The notes: generated by a model from the letters alone, not told the origin. A stretch of DNA of 64,000 nucleotides from AAA164-E04 sp964342825 (GCA_964342825.1 CAYFHO010000001.1:124001-188000); one strand, 5' to 3'. Positions 10,001 to 18,546 are shown, numbered from the stretch's first letter. Numbers and translations are program-made.

Positions 10001-10106
10001 CATTTGAATCGATGAGGACAAAGGGACGTCCTTTATATGAAGCACTATATACTGCGGCATATTGTAATAATCCCAAACCAATCAGAAGAACACGAATCCA
10101 AGACAT
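7071..10106 (-). CDS. Large secreted protein with propeller-like repeats and two Ig-like domains
   Basis: 1011 residues. A signal peptide (MSWIRVLLIGLGLLQYAAVYSA) is followed by about 380 residues of beta-rich repeats of the type '...GDTIPGTQLIIESFMSPP', then two Ig-like domains at about 409-485 and 490-577 (QWTKNGRNIEGE and YEWFKDGELQTN with the Ig pattern DSGAYQV). A second beta-rich repeat region with the same GD-P motifs fills about 580-940. The C-terminus (QLRHRPTLRHNDWNII) is the type of terminal domain frequent in verrucomicrobial exported proteins. The role is unknown; Ig modules suggest binding at the cell surface. No Shine-Dalgarno is visible; AAAAACAGT lies 2-3 bases before the start, as for the pseudopilin gene. 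Confidence 0.8.
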   Translation of the reverse strand: MSWIRVLLIGLGLLQYAAVYSASYKGRPFVLIDSNGNRTPDGGIIRGFSSSQLIGDQVAYTVQDSNFNIFAMMSGRGMTTSGFAPQSLVAGKQTQWPDSNQNFDSFGYNFACGGQDNGFAFTAVSEDQSIGLFQVKDNLLTTLLTNEEVIPSSGGLNWTRIGEPNYVNGRIAWLGFHRFADDTDFRGVYIYENETVIKIADSNTNLPRGVGMFEGSSSQVGFDGETVAFWGGPLSDHQGMFAAEDAESLRALAVKGDTIPGTQLIIESFMSPPVVDNGTIYFVAFSEGFKSHLLKSENGTLSTVIVNGTAAPDGVVFDQIGSAGMFATDGKVYFSSLGSPTHSGIYALEDGQITTVLNNTQPFFQGQKPVSLILRDAVGEKLLVQNVSRGGLTITLHATLDAPAVPVIVEQPKGILTDLGQEVTLEIKVTGPEGVSYQWTKNGRNIEGETGTTLNLPDVQIEDSANYRVLIEFEGTRIFSENAYVELNLPPILSLDLEDKSYESGEALNLRVQAVGLAPFTYEWFKDGELQTNFTGPAIFISPAQESDSGAYQVKITNSLGEILSHPAQIEVLPPPPNPAYKGRRFARLAGGDSTIEGAQGPFRASTWSDGRPAGDSLIFRYYNSGGFTLGLGKLDPDGSASVFLSLADLNQKFGANYNWIENIAADPITGNIAVMLNNTSGQLNGRLLQWTDGNLTELVKASDPIPGNESASVGSFSNAFYQNGSIVFLSIHNQLYHILQYTNGELKTLVSPEDSLPGKEESFVGNILAFDGNRVLFRVGGGLFQVDQEGSITSIAKEGDPLGDSSMTFFGAAAYTQYGIAVMVQDESFNYHFALQSETGFDVLLSPGDTIGDNSVVVFLSGSSIAVSGEDLLFEAGIGPARGLVSYSSENGFKPVLATRKMDGETFNNLRLLGAYGDSVYVTTESSNGNSYIYANTGESVGNGRGSVDDPPKLEFSLEADGSIQFTVPEGFQLRHRPTLRHNDWNIIEGQDSVIVETLEASGFFQLFMP

Positions 10107-10203
10107 ATACTGTTTTTTCAGGCTTTAATTGAAAGTATCCCTTTTCTTGAGAGAGTAAATTCTATGAACTCACTCTTTAGAAATCAAATTCTGATTTGAG
10201 ATT

Positions 10204-10314
10204 TTAACTTTTCTGGAAGGAATTATTGAGCCCATCCAGCTCGAGTCTTGTTTGTTTCAACAAACGGTGTTTCTCAAATAATTGAAACAATTCTTCAAGA
10301 CCTGTGTTCTTCAT
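10204..10314 (-). CDS. Possible 36-codon small ORF upstream of the Ig-domain protein
   Basis: ATG at 10312-10314 and TAA at 10204-10206 on the minus strand give a 36-residue peptide rich in Leu, Glu and Lys (begins MKNTGLEELFQLFEKHRLL), predicted to be an amphipathic helix. AAAGGA lies about 4 bases before the ATG, and GGAGG a little further upstream. It precedes the 1011-residue gene by 97 bases and could be a small protein or leader peptide. No homologue is recognised and no third-position evidence could be computed. Confidence 0.35.
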   Translation of the reverse strand: MKNTGLEELFQLFEKHRLLKQTRLELDGLNNSFQKS

Positions 10315-10359
10315 TTATTCCTTTGAACCTCCATTTCAAAACAAGCTAGCGGTTAGTCG

Positions 10360-11289
10360 ATGAGTCGGAAGTCACAACATTCCAAGAAGTGCCACATTGT
10401 CATTCTGTGGATAATGCGGGCACTGGTTCTTTGGTTGATTGCAGCAGTAATTTTTGGCGTTTACGCATGGATCTTTGCTTGGAGAAAACTCGAAGCTTAC
10501 ACTCCCAGCAAGAGTTTTAATCCCGAAATTTTGGATCACGTTCTAGATGGTAAGGCCTATGGGGAGCGCATGGATGATCATGCGAGACCTTATTTGGTGG
10601 AATTGGATTTTGATGATCAGGGCAGCGTATTGGTATTTGGGGCGGAGCACACTAAAAATCCTAAGGATCCCCAGCTAGCAGACATCAAGTCACAATGGGT
10701 TTCGTTTAATCCATCCGTCGCATTATGTGAAAGTCGACTTGGAACGTTTTTTCCGGGTTTGATGGATCCGGTCAAGACCTTTGCCGAACCGGGATACGTG
10801 CATCACCTTGCCCGGCGAAAAGGTATTCCAACCTATACGTGGGAGCCTCCTGTATCGGTTCAAATGAATTTCCTGCTTCAGGATTTTACGCAAGAGCAAG
10901 TCGCTTTGCGTTATATCTTGGGTCCCTATTTTTCAAACCTTCGCTTTGGCCGCCCTGAACAACCCGACCAGTATCTCAGCGAGATCCTGCGCAAACGATC
11001 CAACTGGCCAGGAATCGAAAATACTTTCCAAGATATCAAGGAGCTGCAGGCATCCTGGAGTCGTCATTTTCCCGATGGCCCTGACTGGAGGGATGTCTCC
11101 GATCAATACGGTTTACCCGGATTCATGTCCAAGATGGATACCAATCTCATTCGCGACCTTCACCTAGTGGAAACTATATTGGATTTGGTGGAACGAGGAG
11201 AGCGCGTATTTGTCATCGCCGGATCCAGTCATGCTGTAAAAATCGAACCCGCCCTCGTGATTGCAGCTGCTGAAAAAGGGGGAGACTGA
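10360..11289 (+). CDS. TraB/TIKI/GumN-like membrane-anchored protein
   Basis: 309 residues with one N-terminal membrane anchor (about 15-40, IMRALVLWLIAAVIFGVYAW) and a soluble domain expected outside the cytoplasm. I see the superfamily pattern of TraB/PrgY/TIKI: a GxxH motif at 94-97 (GAEH), a conserved Glu in a hydrophobic strand at 124 (VALCESR) and a second GxxH at 288-291 (GSSH). Members of this superfamily include the Wnt-cleaving TIKI metalloproteases, the pheromone-shutdown protein PrgY and GumN; bacterial functions are mostly unknown. The assignment is from motif order only. It stands alone between leftward genes. Confidence 0.6.
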   Translation: MSRKSQHSKKCHIVILWIMRALVLWLIAAVIFGVYAWIFAWRKLEAYTPSKSFNPEILDHVLDGKAYGERMDDHARPYLVELDFDDQGSVLVFGAEHTKNPKDPQLADIKSQWVSFNPSVALCESRLGTFFPGLMDPVKTFAEPGYVHHLARRKGIPTYTWEPPVSVQMNFLLQDFTQEQVALRYILGPYFSNLRFGRPEQPDQYLSEILRKRSNWPGIENTFQDIKELQASWSRHFPDGPDWRDVSDQYGLPGFMSKMDTNLIRDLHLVETILDLVERGERVFVIAGSSHAVKIEPALVIAAAEKGGD

Positions 11290-11397
11290 GGTGACAGCGT
11301 GTCTTCGTTTCTAAGCACCCTTGGATCCATGGCCCCAAGCTCAAAGTACCTGATTTTCAGGCTGCAGGGTAAACACCATCAAAGACCTGGGCGTGGT

Positions 11398-11748
11398 TTA
11401 TTCAAAGCTCGTTGTTTTCAGATAAACCGTTGCAATTGCGATGAGTACAGAAGCGATGGTGATTGCTTTCCAAGTCAGCATGGACTCCGGTTTACGGTAA
11501 GCCATGCCGGCCATGCCGCTCAGGGCAATCCAGCAGATGAGTTTGACAAACACCCACAGTGGCCATCCGTATTTCATTACTGCCAGCATACCGAATCCAC
11601 CGGTCAGCATGAGAAGGGAAAGAATTCCAGTGATCATCATGGTTCGCTTCTTACCTTTGGGATCAGGATTCGCAAAGGCACTGAATACGAATCCTGTCAG
11701 CAATACCATGGATACCACGTGCATGATTTGATAAATCTGTAACTTCAT
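11398..11748 (-). CDS. Small four-helix membrane protein, unknown function
   Basis: 116 residues with four predicted membrane helices: about 5-25, 36-57, 62-80 and 91-109. A short basic loop with the sequence FANPDPKGKKR follows helix 1. The family is not recognised. A similar loop, FANPKGKENIQD, occurs in the four-helix protein encoded at 18619-19002, so the two may be distant relatives. No Shine-Dalgarno or operon partner decides a function. Confidence 0.7.
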   Translation of the reverse strand: MKLQIYQIMHVVSMVLLTGFVFSAFANPDPKGKKRTMMITGILSLLMLTGGFGMLAVMKYGWPLWVFVKLICWIALSGMAGMAYRKPESMLTWKAITIASVLIAIATVYLKTTSFE

Positions 11749-11790
11749 GCAGGTAGCCTTAACTCACTCCAGGCAAAGTAGCAACTCGTA

Positions 11791-11830
11791 AGAAGTGAGA
11801 TCGGTTTATTATTCCTCCGATCTTACTTCT
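11791..11830. repeat. 14-bp inverted repeat hairpin without a T run
   Basis: AGAAGTGAGATCGG (11791-11804) pairs with CCGATCTTACTTCT (11817-11830) with a single G-T wobble and a 12-base loop. It lies 72 bases beyond the stop of the leftward secreted protein gene ending at 11902. Neither flank carries a T run, so it is either a terminator of another kind, a 3' stabilising hairpin, or a protein-binding site. Confidence 0.6.
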
Positions 11831-11901
11831 GAGCAAAATGGACTCTTTGAATTTCGATTGTGGAGATGATCCAATCATTGGGGCCATCCATCCCGATATA
11901 C

Positions 11902-13359
11902 TCAAGGTATTCTGTAGATTTTATTCGGAATAAATCGGCTTGTGAGGTCTTGGATCTCCGTTGATCCCCCTCCTTGTTGAAGCATATCCAGAGTGACTTC
12001 GGAGAAAGGAGTCCAGGTTTCCAGATCGGTGGTCTGTTCGATCATGACAGAAGGTGTCGTTGCATTGAGAGTGCCCGAAACGGTTAACGTAATGATTCCG
12101 TTTGCATCTGGAGAGATATTGGTGAAAGCAAGTTCAACTGGCTGTGGGTTGGTGGAACCTGGGCCAATTAACATTTCCGTGCGCTTGCCGACACCTGCAT
12201 ATTGCTGGATGCCGAATGCCAATGTTTGCCCTTGATCTGTCAGTGTAAAAAAGTTGAGGGAGACTCGGTATCCCTGACCATTCATCAATGTGCCGGCTGG
12301 GATATTAATGGAAGTAGCTGAGGGGGGGAGTTCAATGTTTTCACATCGGTCCGGTGCTTGAAAAACTCGATTGCCATTCAAATCTTCAATGGCCATGGAG
12401 ACGTGGGTGTTCACGGTCAGAGGTGTGGCGGCATTCCATTGCAAGGTCCAGGCTTGGGACAGGTTGTTGTGAGGGATGTTCTCCAAACCGGTGAACAATG
12501 GATCGGACACTGCGCTCAAACTTCCCATCTGAATGGAAACATTCACGTTTCCACGGTTGGATGGACCCGTGAATTGGTAGCGACCTCCCGGATAGGATTC
12601 ATCCAGGGAGGAAACATCGCTAAAGACGGGTGGCGCAATATTCGGCAGGGGTTGAGTGCTCAAAATAAACCAGTCCGAGGCAAGCGGATTTTCCAATTGG
12701 ATCAGGTTCTCTTGACTGCCATTCGGTTTGACTAGCGTCAGACTGTCAAAATTTGCATTGCCAAGTATTGGAGGAATCGTCAATCCGCCCACCACACCGT
12801 GAGGTCGATCCGGGTGATCTGACAAAGCAGATCCTGTTTGCTGAAATTCGAGGTTGCGAAACAAGTACAGCGCTCCATCCTCCCGTGTGTTCACCGGATC
12901 ATCAGCACAATTTTCTTCAACAGGCGGAATAACGACACCGCCACCGTTGTCTCCACCTCCGCCGGGGGTTCTGAAAGTTCCGCTTGTTTCAGCCAATGCT
13001 TGTCCGCTGACACTTTTCATCACACCACTGTTGCCTGCGTTCAAGGTGTAGGTGACTTCGACTCCTTCAGGCAGTCCTCCCTGATATTGACATTGTAAGA
13101 TAATAACAGGAAGACCGGGGAAGCTTTGTAACCAGGAACACTCAAATTTGGATGCATCTATGTTCCCGGACCAAGTGAGGTCGATGCTGTTGCTATCCAT
13201 GGGTTCACTGAAAATGAATTGGATGCTTGGATTGAATTCGAGTATTTCAGTGGTGGGGCCAACGGTCAGTACGGGTTGTGCCTGTGTGATGGTGAGGCTG
13301 CAAATCCATCCCATGATGAGGGACGGGACGAATCGGATAAATAAATTGGATTGTCTCAT
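11902..13359 (-). CDS. Secreted Ig-like (Big_5-type) domain protein
   Basis: 485 residues from the ATG at 13357-13359, chosen over a longer frame because AAGGAGA lies upstream and a signal peptide follows (MRQSNLFIRF... ITQAQ). Residues about 30-135 look like a bacterial Ig-like domain of the type that begins IQFIFSEPMDSNSIDLTW. A Gly-rich linker (about 132-145) leads to a beta-rich region, and the C-terminus (IEQTTDLETWTPFSEVT, then IYRIP) is the domain frequent at the end of verrucomicrobial exported proteins. It is divergent from the 1423-residue secreted protein, sharing a 169-bp intergenic region. Role unknown. Confidence 0.75.
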   Translation of the reverse strand: MRQSNLFIRFVPSLIMGWICSLTITQAQPVLTVGPTTEILEFNPSIQFIFSEPMDSNSIDLTWSGNIDASKFECSWLQSFPGLPVIILQCQYQGGLPEGVEVTYTLNAGNSGVMKSVSGQALAETSGTFRTPGGGGDNGGGVVIPPVEENCADDPVNTREDGALYLFRNLEFQQTGSALSDHPDRPHGVVGGLTIPPILGNANFDSLTLVKPNGSQENLIQLENPLASDWFILSTQPLPNIAPPVFSDVSSLDESYPGGRYQFTGPSNRGNVNVSIQMGSLSAVSDPLFTGLENIPHNNLSQAWTLQWNAATPLTVNTHVSMAIEDLNGNRVFQAPDRCENIELPPSATSINIPAGTLMNGQGYRVSLNFFTLTDQGQTLAFGIQQYAGVGKRTEMLIGPGSTNPQPVELAFTNISPDANGIITLTVSGTLNATTPSVMIEQTTDLETWTPFSEVTLDMLQQGGGSTEIQDLTSRFIPNKIYRIP

Positions 13360-13473
13360 TAATGTAAAAATCTCCTTGGGCGATCTTTTAGCAATTTGGG
13401 TGCCCAGTTGCAAATGTGCAAAAGAGAAAAATGATCTTCGCCTTATTTTCGACAAGTTTCCAAAATTAGATCC

Positions 13474-13501
13474 TTGAATTGTTTTTGCACCAACGTATAG
13501 C
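13474..13501 (+). promoter_or_regulatory. Candidate sigma70-type promoter for the 1423-residue secreted protein
   Basis: TTGAAT (13474-13479) and TATAGC (13496-13501) are separated by 16 bases. Transcription would begin near 13508, giving a short leader that contains the GGAGG ribosome-binding site at 13516-13520. The match is moderate and was found by eye. Confidence 0.4.
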
Positions 13502-13528
13502 CTCGGCCTGTATTTGGAGGCATTCGAC

Positions 13529-16500
13529 ATGGTTAAACGGGTTATCTTTTTCGGGATCATTTTCTTCTCATTCAGTTTATTTCACCTATCAGCGCAGACC
13601 CATCACCCCGCTGACACCAATTTGGATCAACAAATCGACACCGCGGAGGTGGGTGCTTACTACGCCGAATTGGTGGATTCAGGAATCAATCCTGAAACGT
13701 CTGTGCATTGGATGCAGGCCGATACTATCTGGCGCCATGGTGAGCATTATAGGAGCTTGCCGGCTGTGGATGCTCCTTTTCACTGGGTGCCTGATGTTGC
13801 AGGGAAGTCTTTCGTTTCACTGTCTCAACGACGAGTGAAGGCGTTCAGTCAGGTCTTGGTCCAAGGGCTTCCCACGGGTGCAGATTTATCGAACGCTCAG
13901 GTGCAATTTCAAGTCAAGGGCACCGAGATCTGGGTGGATGCCGATACGCTTATTGAGCAGGATCAGTTGGCTTTTGAAATACCTTACCTGCCTGAAACAG
14001 TTTTATCTTCCCACCGCTGGGACATTCAAATCAAAATCGACGGGTCGGTTTGGGAGGCAGGTGAGGTGACCTATTACAATCCACGCCCGAAACAGCTTCA
14101 TGCATCAGATCTGTGGCAATCCATTTGGAACCAGATCGCTCGAGAAGCTCCTTTTGACATCCATTCATTAATGAACCGAGCCGAGGCAGAAGAGGTTTTG
14201 AGTGCGGAGGAACAAGTCTTCGCATTTTATGGATTGACCGCCGCATATCAACGTGACCTGGCCAGATTCCTTGAGTCTGCCCCTCTAAGGCCTGAATCCC
14301 AACTTGAGCAAGAAGTTCTGGACGACCTGCTCTACCTGATCCTGGGCGAGGAAATGGTCGAAGGTCAGACACCCTTTGCCCCTAATCTGGTCGCAACACC
14401 CAGAGAGGGCGGTAAATGCGCTTCCATTCGAACGGAAGACAGGGAGCAGGGCTTCAACGACATGATGTTTGAATCCAAAGAGCGGTGCCGCATTCAGAGT
14501 GACATTGATGATGACAGTTTCAAAAAGAAGGCTACCGATAAGGCCCTCGATAAGATACCGGATTTGGTTAAGAAGGTGGCTTCAAAATGGGGTAAGAAAA
14601 CCGGGAAGAAAATGGGGTCCTCGGTTGGGCGGGCCATCACCATCGTGTTGGAAACACGTTCGTTTATGATGGCGTGGAATACTAAAAACCGGCCCAAATA
14701 CATTCGTAATCTTGTGGCTAAACCGACTTTCCTGGATGCAATAGATCGTGGCTACTATCTGGAAGATGGGCCATTGCTTTCAAATGGAAACTGTGATCAA
14801 CCTTTCTACATCAGAAATGTGCGCATCGATGTGGAATCGGATGCGTTCAGTTTTCTTGAATATTTAATTGATAACAAGATTCCTGAAACAGGGGACTTAC
14901 TGGAAGCGGCGACTTCGAGTTTCAATATTCCACTTAAAGGTGTTGCAAATACGGTTTTAGCGGATCTTCTGGAAGGGCCGCGTAAGCGTGCCCTGGACGG
15001 TTTGAAATCTAAGTTGTCTGATCTGGATGTCACCTGGCCACCCTGCCAATGGAAAGGTATTCACGTCCCCATGAAGACCAGGGACGGTACGTTGCTTTTC
15101 ACTTTGGATGCAATCGCCGGGAGCGCTCTCCTCCCCACGGAACCCAATGGTTACGTGGTTCGCAGCGTCGGCCGAGGTCAACTGGGCTTGAAGATGAAAG
15201 TGACAGACGACTTCAGTACGGAAAATTCTATTCCTTGCCTGGAGCCGTATTCCCAAATCGTCGAGTGGCCGGTGAACCCCATTCGAGTGGAGTTGGAGCC
15301 ATCCATTGTGAATGTCCGACCCGACTCGGGGCCTGTCATCATTCAGGCGATCATCCATGACAGTTACGACCACAAGCTTTTGAAATGGGAGCTGTTTGAC
15401 AAGAATGACCGACTTCTTCAGGAAACCACCACGGACATGCACGCACCTCTCTCGAGTATTTCCGCATCCCACATTTGGTCCTTTGACGCTCCGACGGATG
15501 AGTCACTTTATCCGTTAAAAGTATGCGCCACCTCCTTGTCTAATCGATGTGGTCGCGGCAAAGAACCTGTGCGCAAAGGGGAGAGCGAACTTTTGTTTGA
15601 TAAACGCAGCTTCGTCCTCAGTCCCTCCAGTGACTGTGTTCAGCCTGGGACTTGGTTGACCGTGACAGCAATTCCAACGGATCCTGAGGAAGAATTAAAT
15701 CTTACCTGGGAAGTCGTATCGGGTAATGCCCAAATCACCAGTCTTCCGAGACCTGAGATCGAGTTGTTTGTCGAAGAAAGTCCGCAACGCGAGGTCGTTA
15801 TACGGGCGACTGGAAGCGACGGCTTTTATCAAGAGGCCCGGTATACGGTGGGCAACTGCCTGGATGGCGTTCAAATTTGGGGACGATTCGAAACCGATTT
15901 TTCCGACCAGATTCAAAAAGGAGACTCCCTCACCGCCAATCTGTCATGGATGAACGTGGGCGCTGAAGCGAATCTGGGTATCTTTTCTGTGGGCATTCCC
16001 GCGGTTCCTACAGCCCCGATTCCTGGAATCCAGGGGCTTACTTCCTTCGGTCAACTGGAAGGGAAGGTGGTTGATGTGAAGCATTGGTCACAGGGCGGTG
16101 GAGGCATTGCCGATGTCGATTTGAAAGGCATGCACATTGGGATATTCCGATCGGACAGCCATAACTTTTTAGACCCAGCTATTTTCGAAAATGCCAGCGG
16201 TTTGTATGTCGTGGAGCGAGATCCGGAGTTCACGCTTCCTCTGATCGTGGATGTTGACTCTTTCAAGGTGAATGACTCCGTCCTTTCATTCCGTGTTTAC
16301 ATTGAGTTATCAGCCTCCGAGAACGATGACTTCAGCAATATTCAACCTGTTTGGGAGGCGATCAATGGTGAGATTTTGGACACCCAGCGGGACATCGATC
16401 CGGAAACGGATTTTATCATTCATTCCGTTGAAGTGGCGTATCCGTTAAGTGTCTGGAATCCGCAATTGCGGCTGATGATGACCGGCCTTGTGGAGGATGC

Positions 16501-17800
16501 ATTGAATGGGAAATTCTATGGTCTCGATTTCACAAGCACGACCATATGGAACAAGATTCAGATCACAGGTAGATCACGATTCCGGTTCACCGATCGTTCC
16601 GGGGATTTTGAGTTGTGCGGACTCGATGGCTTCAGCGAAATGACGGATGGTTTGTTTCAGGATGGATGCTGCGGCAAGTTCGATTTGTTTGGGTATCCGA
16701 GGTATGAGGGGACGGCCTTCCAAACATCCACGATGAATTATTTGTCCGACTTTGAGATGAACGATGAGGCACAAGGCTCTTACATGTTATGGGCCGCCGA
16801 TGATCAACCCGGTTTGATCGAGAACTGCAAGGATCTTCCACCAGTGATAGACACTCCGGATCCCGAGCCAGATCCGGATCCAAACCCAGATCCTGACCCG
16901 GACCCGGACCCTGATCCCAAAGAAGACAAGACGCCCGAAGCATTGAAGCAATACTTTGTAAACAGCCCAGTGGTGAATGGATCCTTTCCTCCGCTTGGTG
17001 AAGCGTTTCGTCAGGAGCCACCCGGTGTGTCATCCGGAGTCGTTCCAGGCAGCACGGAGCATCAAATTCCTGTCTATGAACTACTGAGTCAGGAGGTGGC
17101 CCTTCATCGCTTCAATGCGCAGGGTCAGTTGCTGGAACGCGAAGTGATTGCCGATGCCGATGCGTTGGATTTCATTGGGTCCGATTTGCGACTGATTGCT
17201 TGGATTCAATGGGGCGGGCAGGAAGGTGTGTTGATGCAACGTCTCATCGAAAACACAACTCACCTGGATTTCTGGGGACGGGTCTCCTCACAGGATTTAT
17301 GGACCGCGCAGGAAGTGCTCAAGGTCAATGGCACAGTGCCTTTCCTGAATTTAGGCGAGTTTAATCGCGATGGTTTTGTAGACCTCCTTCAGGTCGACGA
17401 TGATCGAACCGTTTCCATCTGGGCGGGCAACGCAACCGGTTTTGAATCTCCAGCAAATTGGATGGAAGCACCTGAAGGATGGCGCATGCGCAGCATCGCT
17501 CGAATATCCGACACGAATCAACTGTTGGTCGGTATGGACGATTTTACTGGTCAATTCTCTTTGGAGTATCGAAACCTGGATGGCACTAGTCAAGGTGTTC
17601 CAAATGTGTTTCCCAAATCCGCCTTTATTGATCAATTGATGACATTCACCGATTGGAATGGGGATGGGGTGCCGGACATGATCGTCGAGCCCATTTTCAG
17701 CGAGTCCTTTAACGTGCGCATCCTGGATACGAATCTCAACCCCGGAGTGGCACAAACTTATCCCCTCCCAATGTTAGGCCAACTGCCAGGAATACAATGA
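13529..17800 (+). CDS. Giant secreted protein with Asp-Pro linker and C-terminal FG-GAP-like repeats
   Basis: 1423 residues. The ATG at 13529 is chosen because GGAGG ends 8 bases upstream; a signal peptide follows (MVKRVIFFGIIFFSFSLFHL, then SAQ). Residues 20-45 (ADTNLDQQIDTAEVGAYY) resemble a dockerin or EF-hand-like calcium loop. The middle (to about 1110) is beta-rich with several Ig-like segments and Cys pairs. An Asp-Pro linker lies at about 1110-1130, followed by VCBS/FG-GAP-like repeats (FNRDGFVDLLQVDDD, WNGDGVPDMIVEP at about 1275-1395). These features suggest a calcium-stabilised surface or secreted adhesive or binding protein. It is followed by a coupled gene with a 4-base overlap. 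No known family covers the whole. Confidence 0.75.
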   Translation: MVKRVIFFGIIFFSFSLFHLSAQTHHPADTNLDQQIDTAEVGAYYAELVDSGINPETSVHWMQADTIWRHGEHYRSLPAVDAPFHWVPDVAGKSFVSLSQRRVKAFSQVLVQGLPTGADLSNAQVQFQVKGTEIWVDADTLIEQDQLAFEIPYLPETVLSSHRWDIQIKIDGSVWEAGEVTYYNPRPKQLHASDLWQSIWNQIAREAPFDIHSLMNRAEAEEVLSAEEQVFAFYGLTAAYQRDLARFLESAPLRPESQLEQEVLDDLLYLILGEEMVEGQTPFAPNLVATPREGGKCASIRTEDREQGFNDMMFESKERCRIQSDIDDDSFKKKATDKALDKIPDLVKKVASKWGKKTGKKMGSSVGRAITIVLETRSFMMAWNTKNRPKYIRNLVAKPTFLDAIDRGYYLEDGPLLSNGNCDQPFYIRNVRIDVESDAFSFLEYLIDNKIPETGDLLEAATSSFNIPLKGVANTVLADLLEGPRKRALDGLKSKLSDLDVTWPPCQWKGIHVPMKTRDGTLLFTLDAIAGSALLPTEPNGYVVRSVGRGQLGLKMKVTDDFSTENSIPCLEPYSQIVEWPVNPIRVELEPSIVNVRPDSGPVIIQAIIHDSYDHKLLKWELFDKNDRLLQETTTDMHAPLSSISASHIWSFDAPTDESLYPLKVCATSLSNRCGRGKEPVRKGESELLFDKRSFVLSPSSDCVQPGTWLTVTAIPTDPEEELNLTWEVVSGNAQITSLPRPEIELFVEESPQREVVIRATGSDGFYQEARYTVGNCLDGVQIWGRFETDFSDQIQKGDSLTANLSWMNVGAEANLGIFSVGIPAVPTAPIPGIQGLTSFGQLEGKVVDVKHWSQGGGGIADVDLKGMHIGIFRSDSHNFLDPAIFENASGLYVVERDPEFTLPLIVDVDSFKVNDSVLSFRVYIELSASENDDFSNIQPVWEAINGEILDTQRDIDPETDFIIHSVEVAYPLSVWNPQLRLMMTGLVEDALNGKFYGLDFTSTTIWNKIQITGRSRFRFTDRSGDFELCGLDGFSEMTDGLFQDGCCGKFDLFGYPRYEGTAFQTSTMNYLSDFEMNDEAQGSYMLWAADDQPGLIENCKDLPPVIDTPDPEPDPDPNPDPDPDPDPDPKEDKTPEALKQYFVNSPVVNGSFPPLGEAFRQEPPGVSSGVVPGSTEHQIPVYELLSQEVALHRFNAQGQLLEREVIADADALDFIGSDLRLIAWIQWGGQEGVLMQRLIENTTHLDFWGRVSSQDLWTAQEVLKVNGTVPFLNLGEFNRDGFVDLLQVDDDRTVSIWAGNATGFESPANWMEAPEGWRMRSIARISDTNQLLVGMDDFTGQFSLEYRNLDGTSQGVPNVFPKSAFIDQLMTFTDWNGDGVPDMIVEPIFSESFNVRILDTNLNPGVAQTYPLPMLGQLPGIQ
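16857..16918 (+). repeat. Asp-Pro dipeptide repeat linker
   Basis: About ten GAY-CCN codon pairs encode a (Asp-Pro) repeat with a few substitutions inside the 1423-residue protein. Such linkers are stiff and extended, and separate the beta-rich middle from the FG-GAP-like end. The synonymous codons vary, so this is an amino-acid repeat more than a recent DNA slippage product. Confidence 0.8.
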
Positions 17801-18546
17801 GACCTCGAATGATGAAATTGAAGCCTATGAAACTGATATATTCCTCCCTAGGACTTTTGCTGGGAGCCCTATTGCCGATAGCGAAAGCGGGAGTCTATTC
17901 CATTCATCTGCAGCCATCCCAGGGGCCACGTCGATTCGTAGAGCAATCCATACCTTCCGGTGTAGTTGTGACCAGTATTTCCCATGGCGGCACCTTGGAT
18001 GCCCATGCGGAGAAAATAAAATGGGGGCCGCTGGATCCAATTCATCCTTCTACATTGACTTTTACACTGCTTGGTGAACCTGCAGATCAGAGCCTGCCTC
18101 ATCAGGCCTTTCCATCGGCGTCGCTCAATTCCGATCATGTCGCATTCGAGAAAGACAGCGACGGAGACGGCGTGGTGGATCGATTGGAGATCGCGCTCGG
18201 TACGCCGGTTGAACAGGCCAATCATGGTTTGGATACAGATGGAGATGGACTCTCTGATCTGGAGGAAATCATGGCAGCCACCGATCCAAATAATCCCGAA
18301 TCCGTGATTGCGATTGAATCTTTTGAAACGGAGGATGGAGACCTGCTGAAGTTATCGGTTCGATTGCCAGAAGGGATGCTGGCGATTGTTGAAACGACAC
18401 ATGACCTTTCAGAACCCACTCAATGGAAAGCGCAATCGGGCGTCTGGAATCAATTGCCCGACGAGGGCATCAGTGAATTTACTTTTGAATCTACCTCGTG
18501 GACAGGTCTCGAATTTATTCGAGTGCGCATCGCTGTTGGGCAATAG
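17797..18546 (+). CDS. Secreted protein with thrombospondin type 3-like calcium repeats
   Basis: 249 residues, starting at an ATG that overlaps the previous stop (ATGA), so translation is probably coupled to the giant protein. Other in-frame ATGs (17809, 17827) could be the true start. A signal peptide is present (MKLIYSSLGLLLGALLPIAKA). Two acidic loops of the TSP3/EF-hand type lie near 120-128 (DSDGDGVVD) and 147-155 (DTDGDGLSD). The C-terminal part (IVETTHDLSEPTQW, then LEFIRVRI) is like the terminal domain of other exported proteins in the window. It probably acts with the giant protein at the surface; this is inference from coupling. Confidence 0.75.
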   Translation: MRPRMMKLKPMKLIYSSLGLLLGALLPIAKAGVYSIHLQPSQGPRRFVEQSIPSGVVVTSISHGGTLDAHAEKIKWGPLDPIHPSTLTFTLLGEPADQSLPHQAFPSASLNSDHVAFEKDSDGDGVVDRLEIALGTPVEQANHGLDTDGDGLSDLEEIMAATDPNNPESVIAIESFETEDGDLLKLSVRLPEGMLAIVETTHDLSEPTQWKAQSGVWNQLPDEGISEFTFESTSWTGLEFIRVRIAVGQ

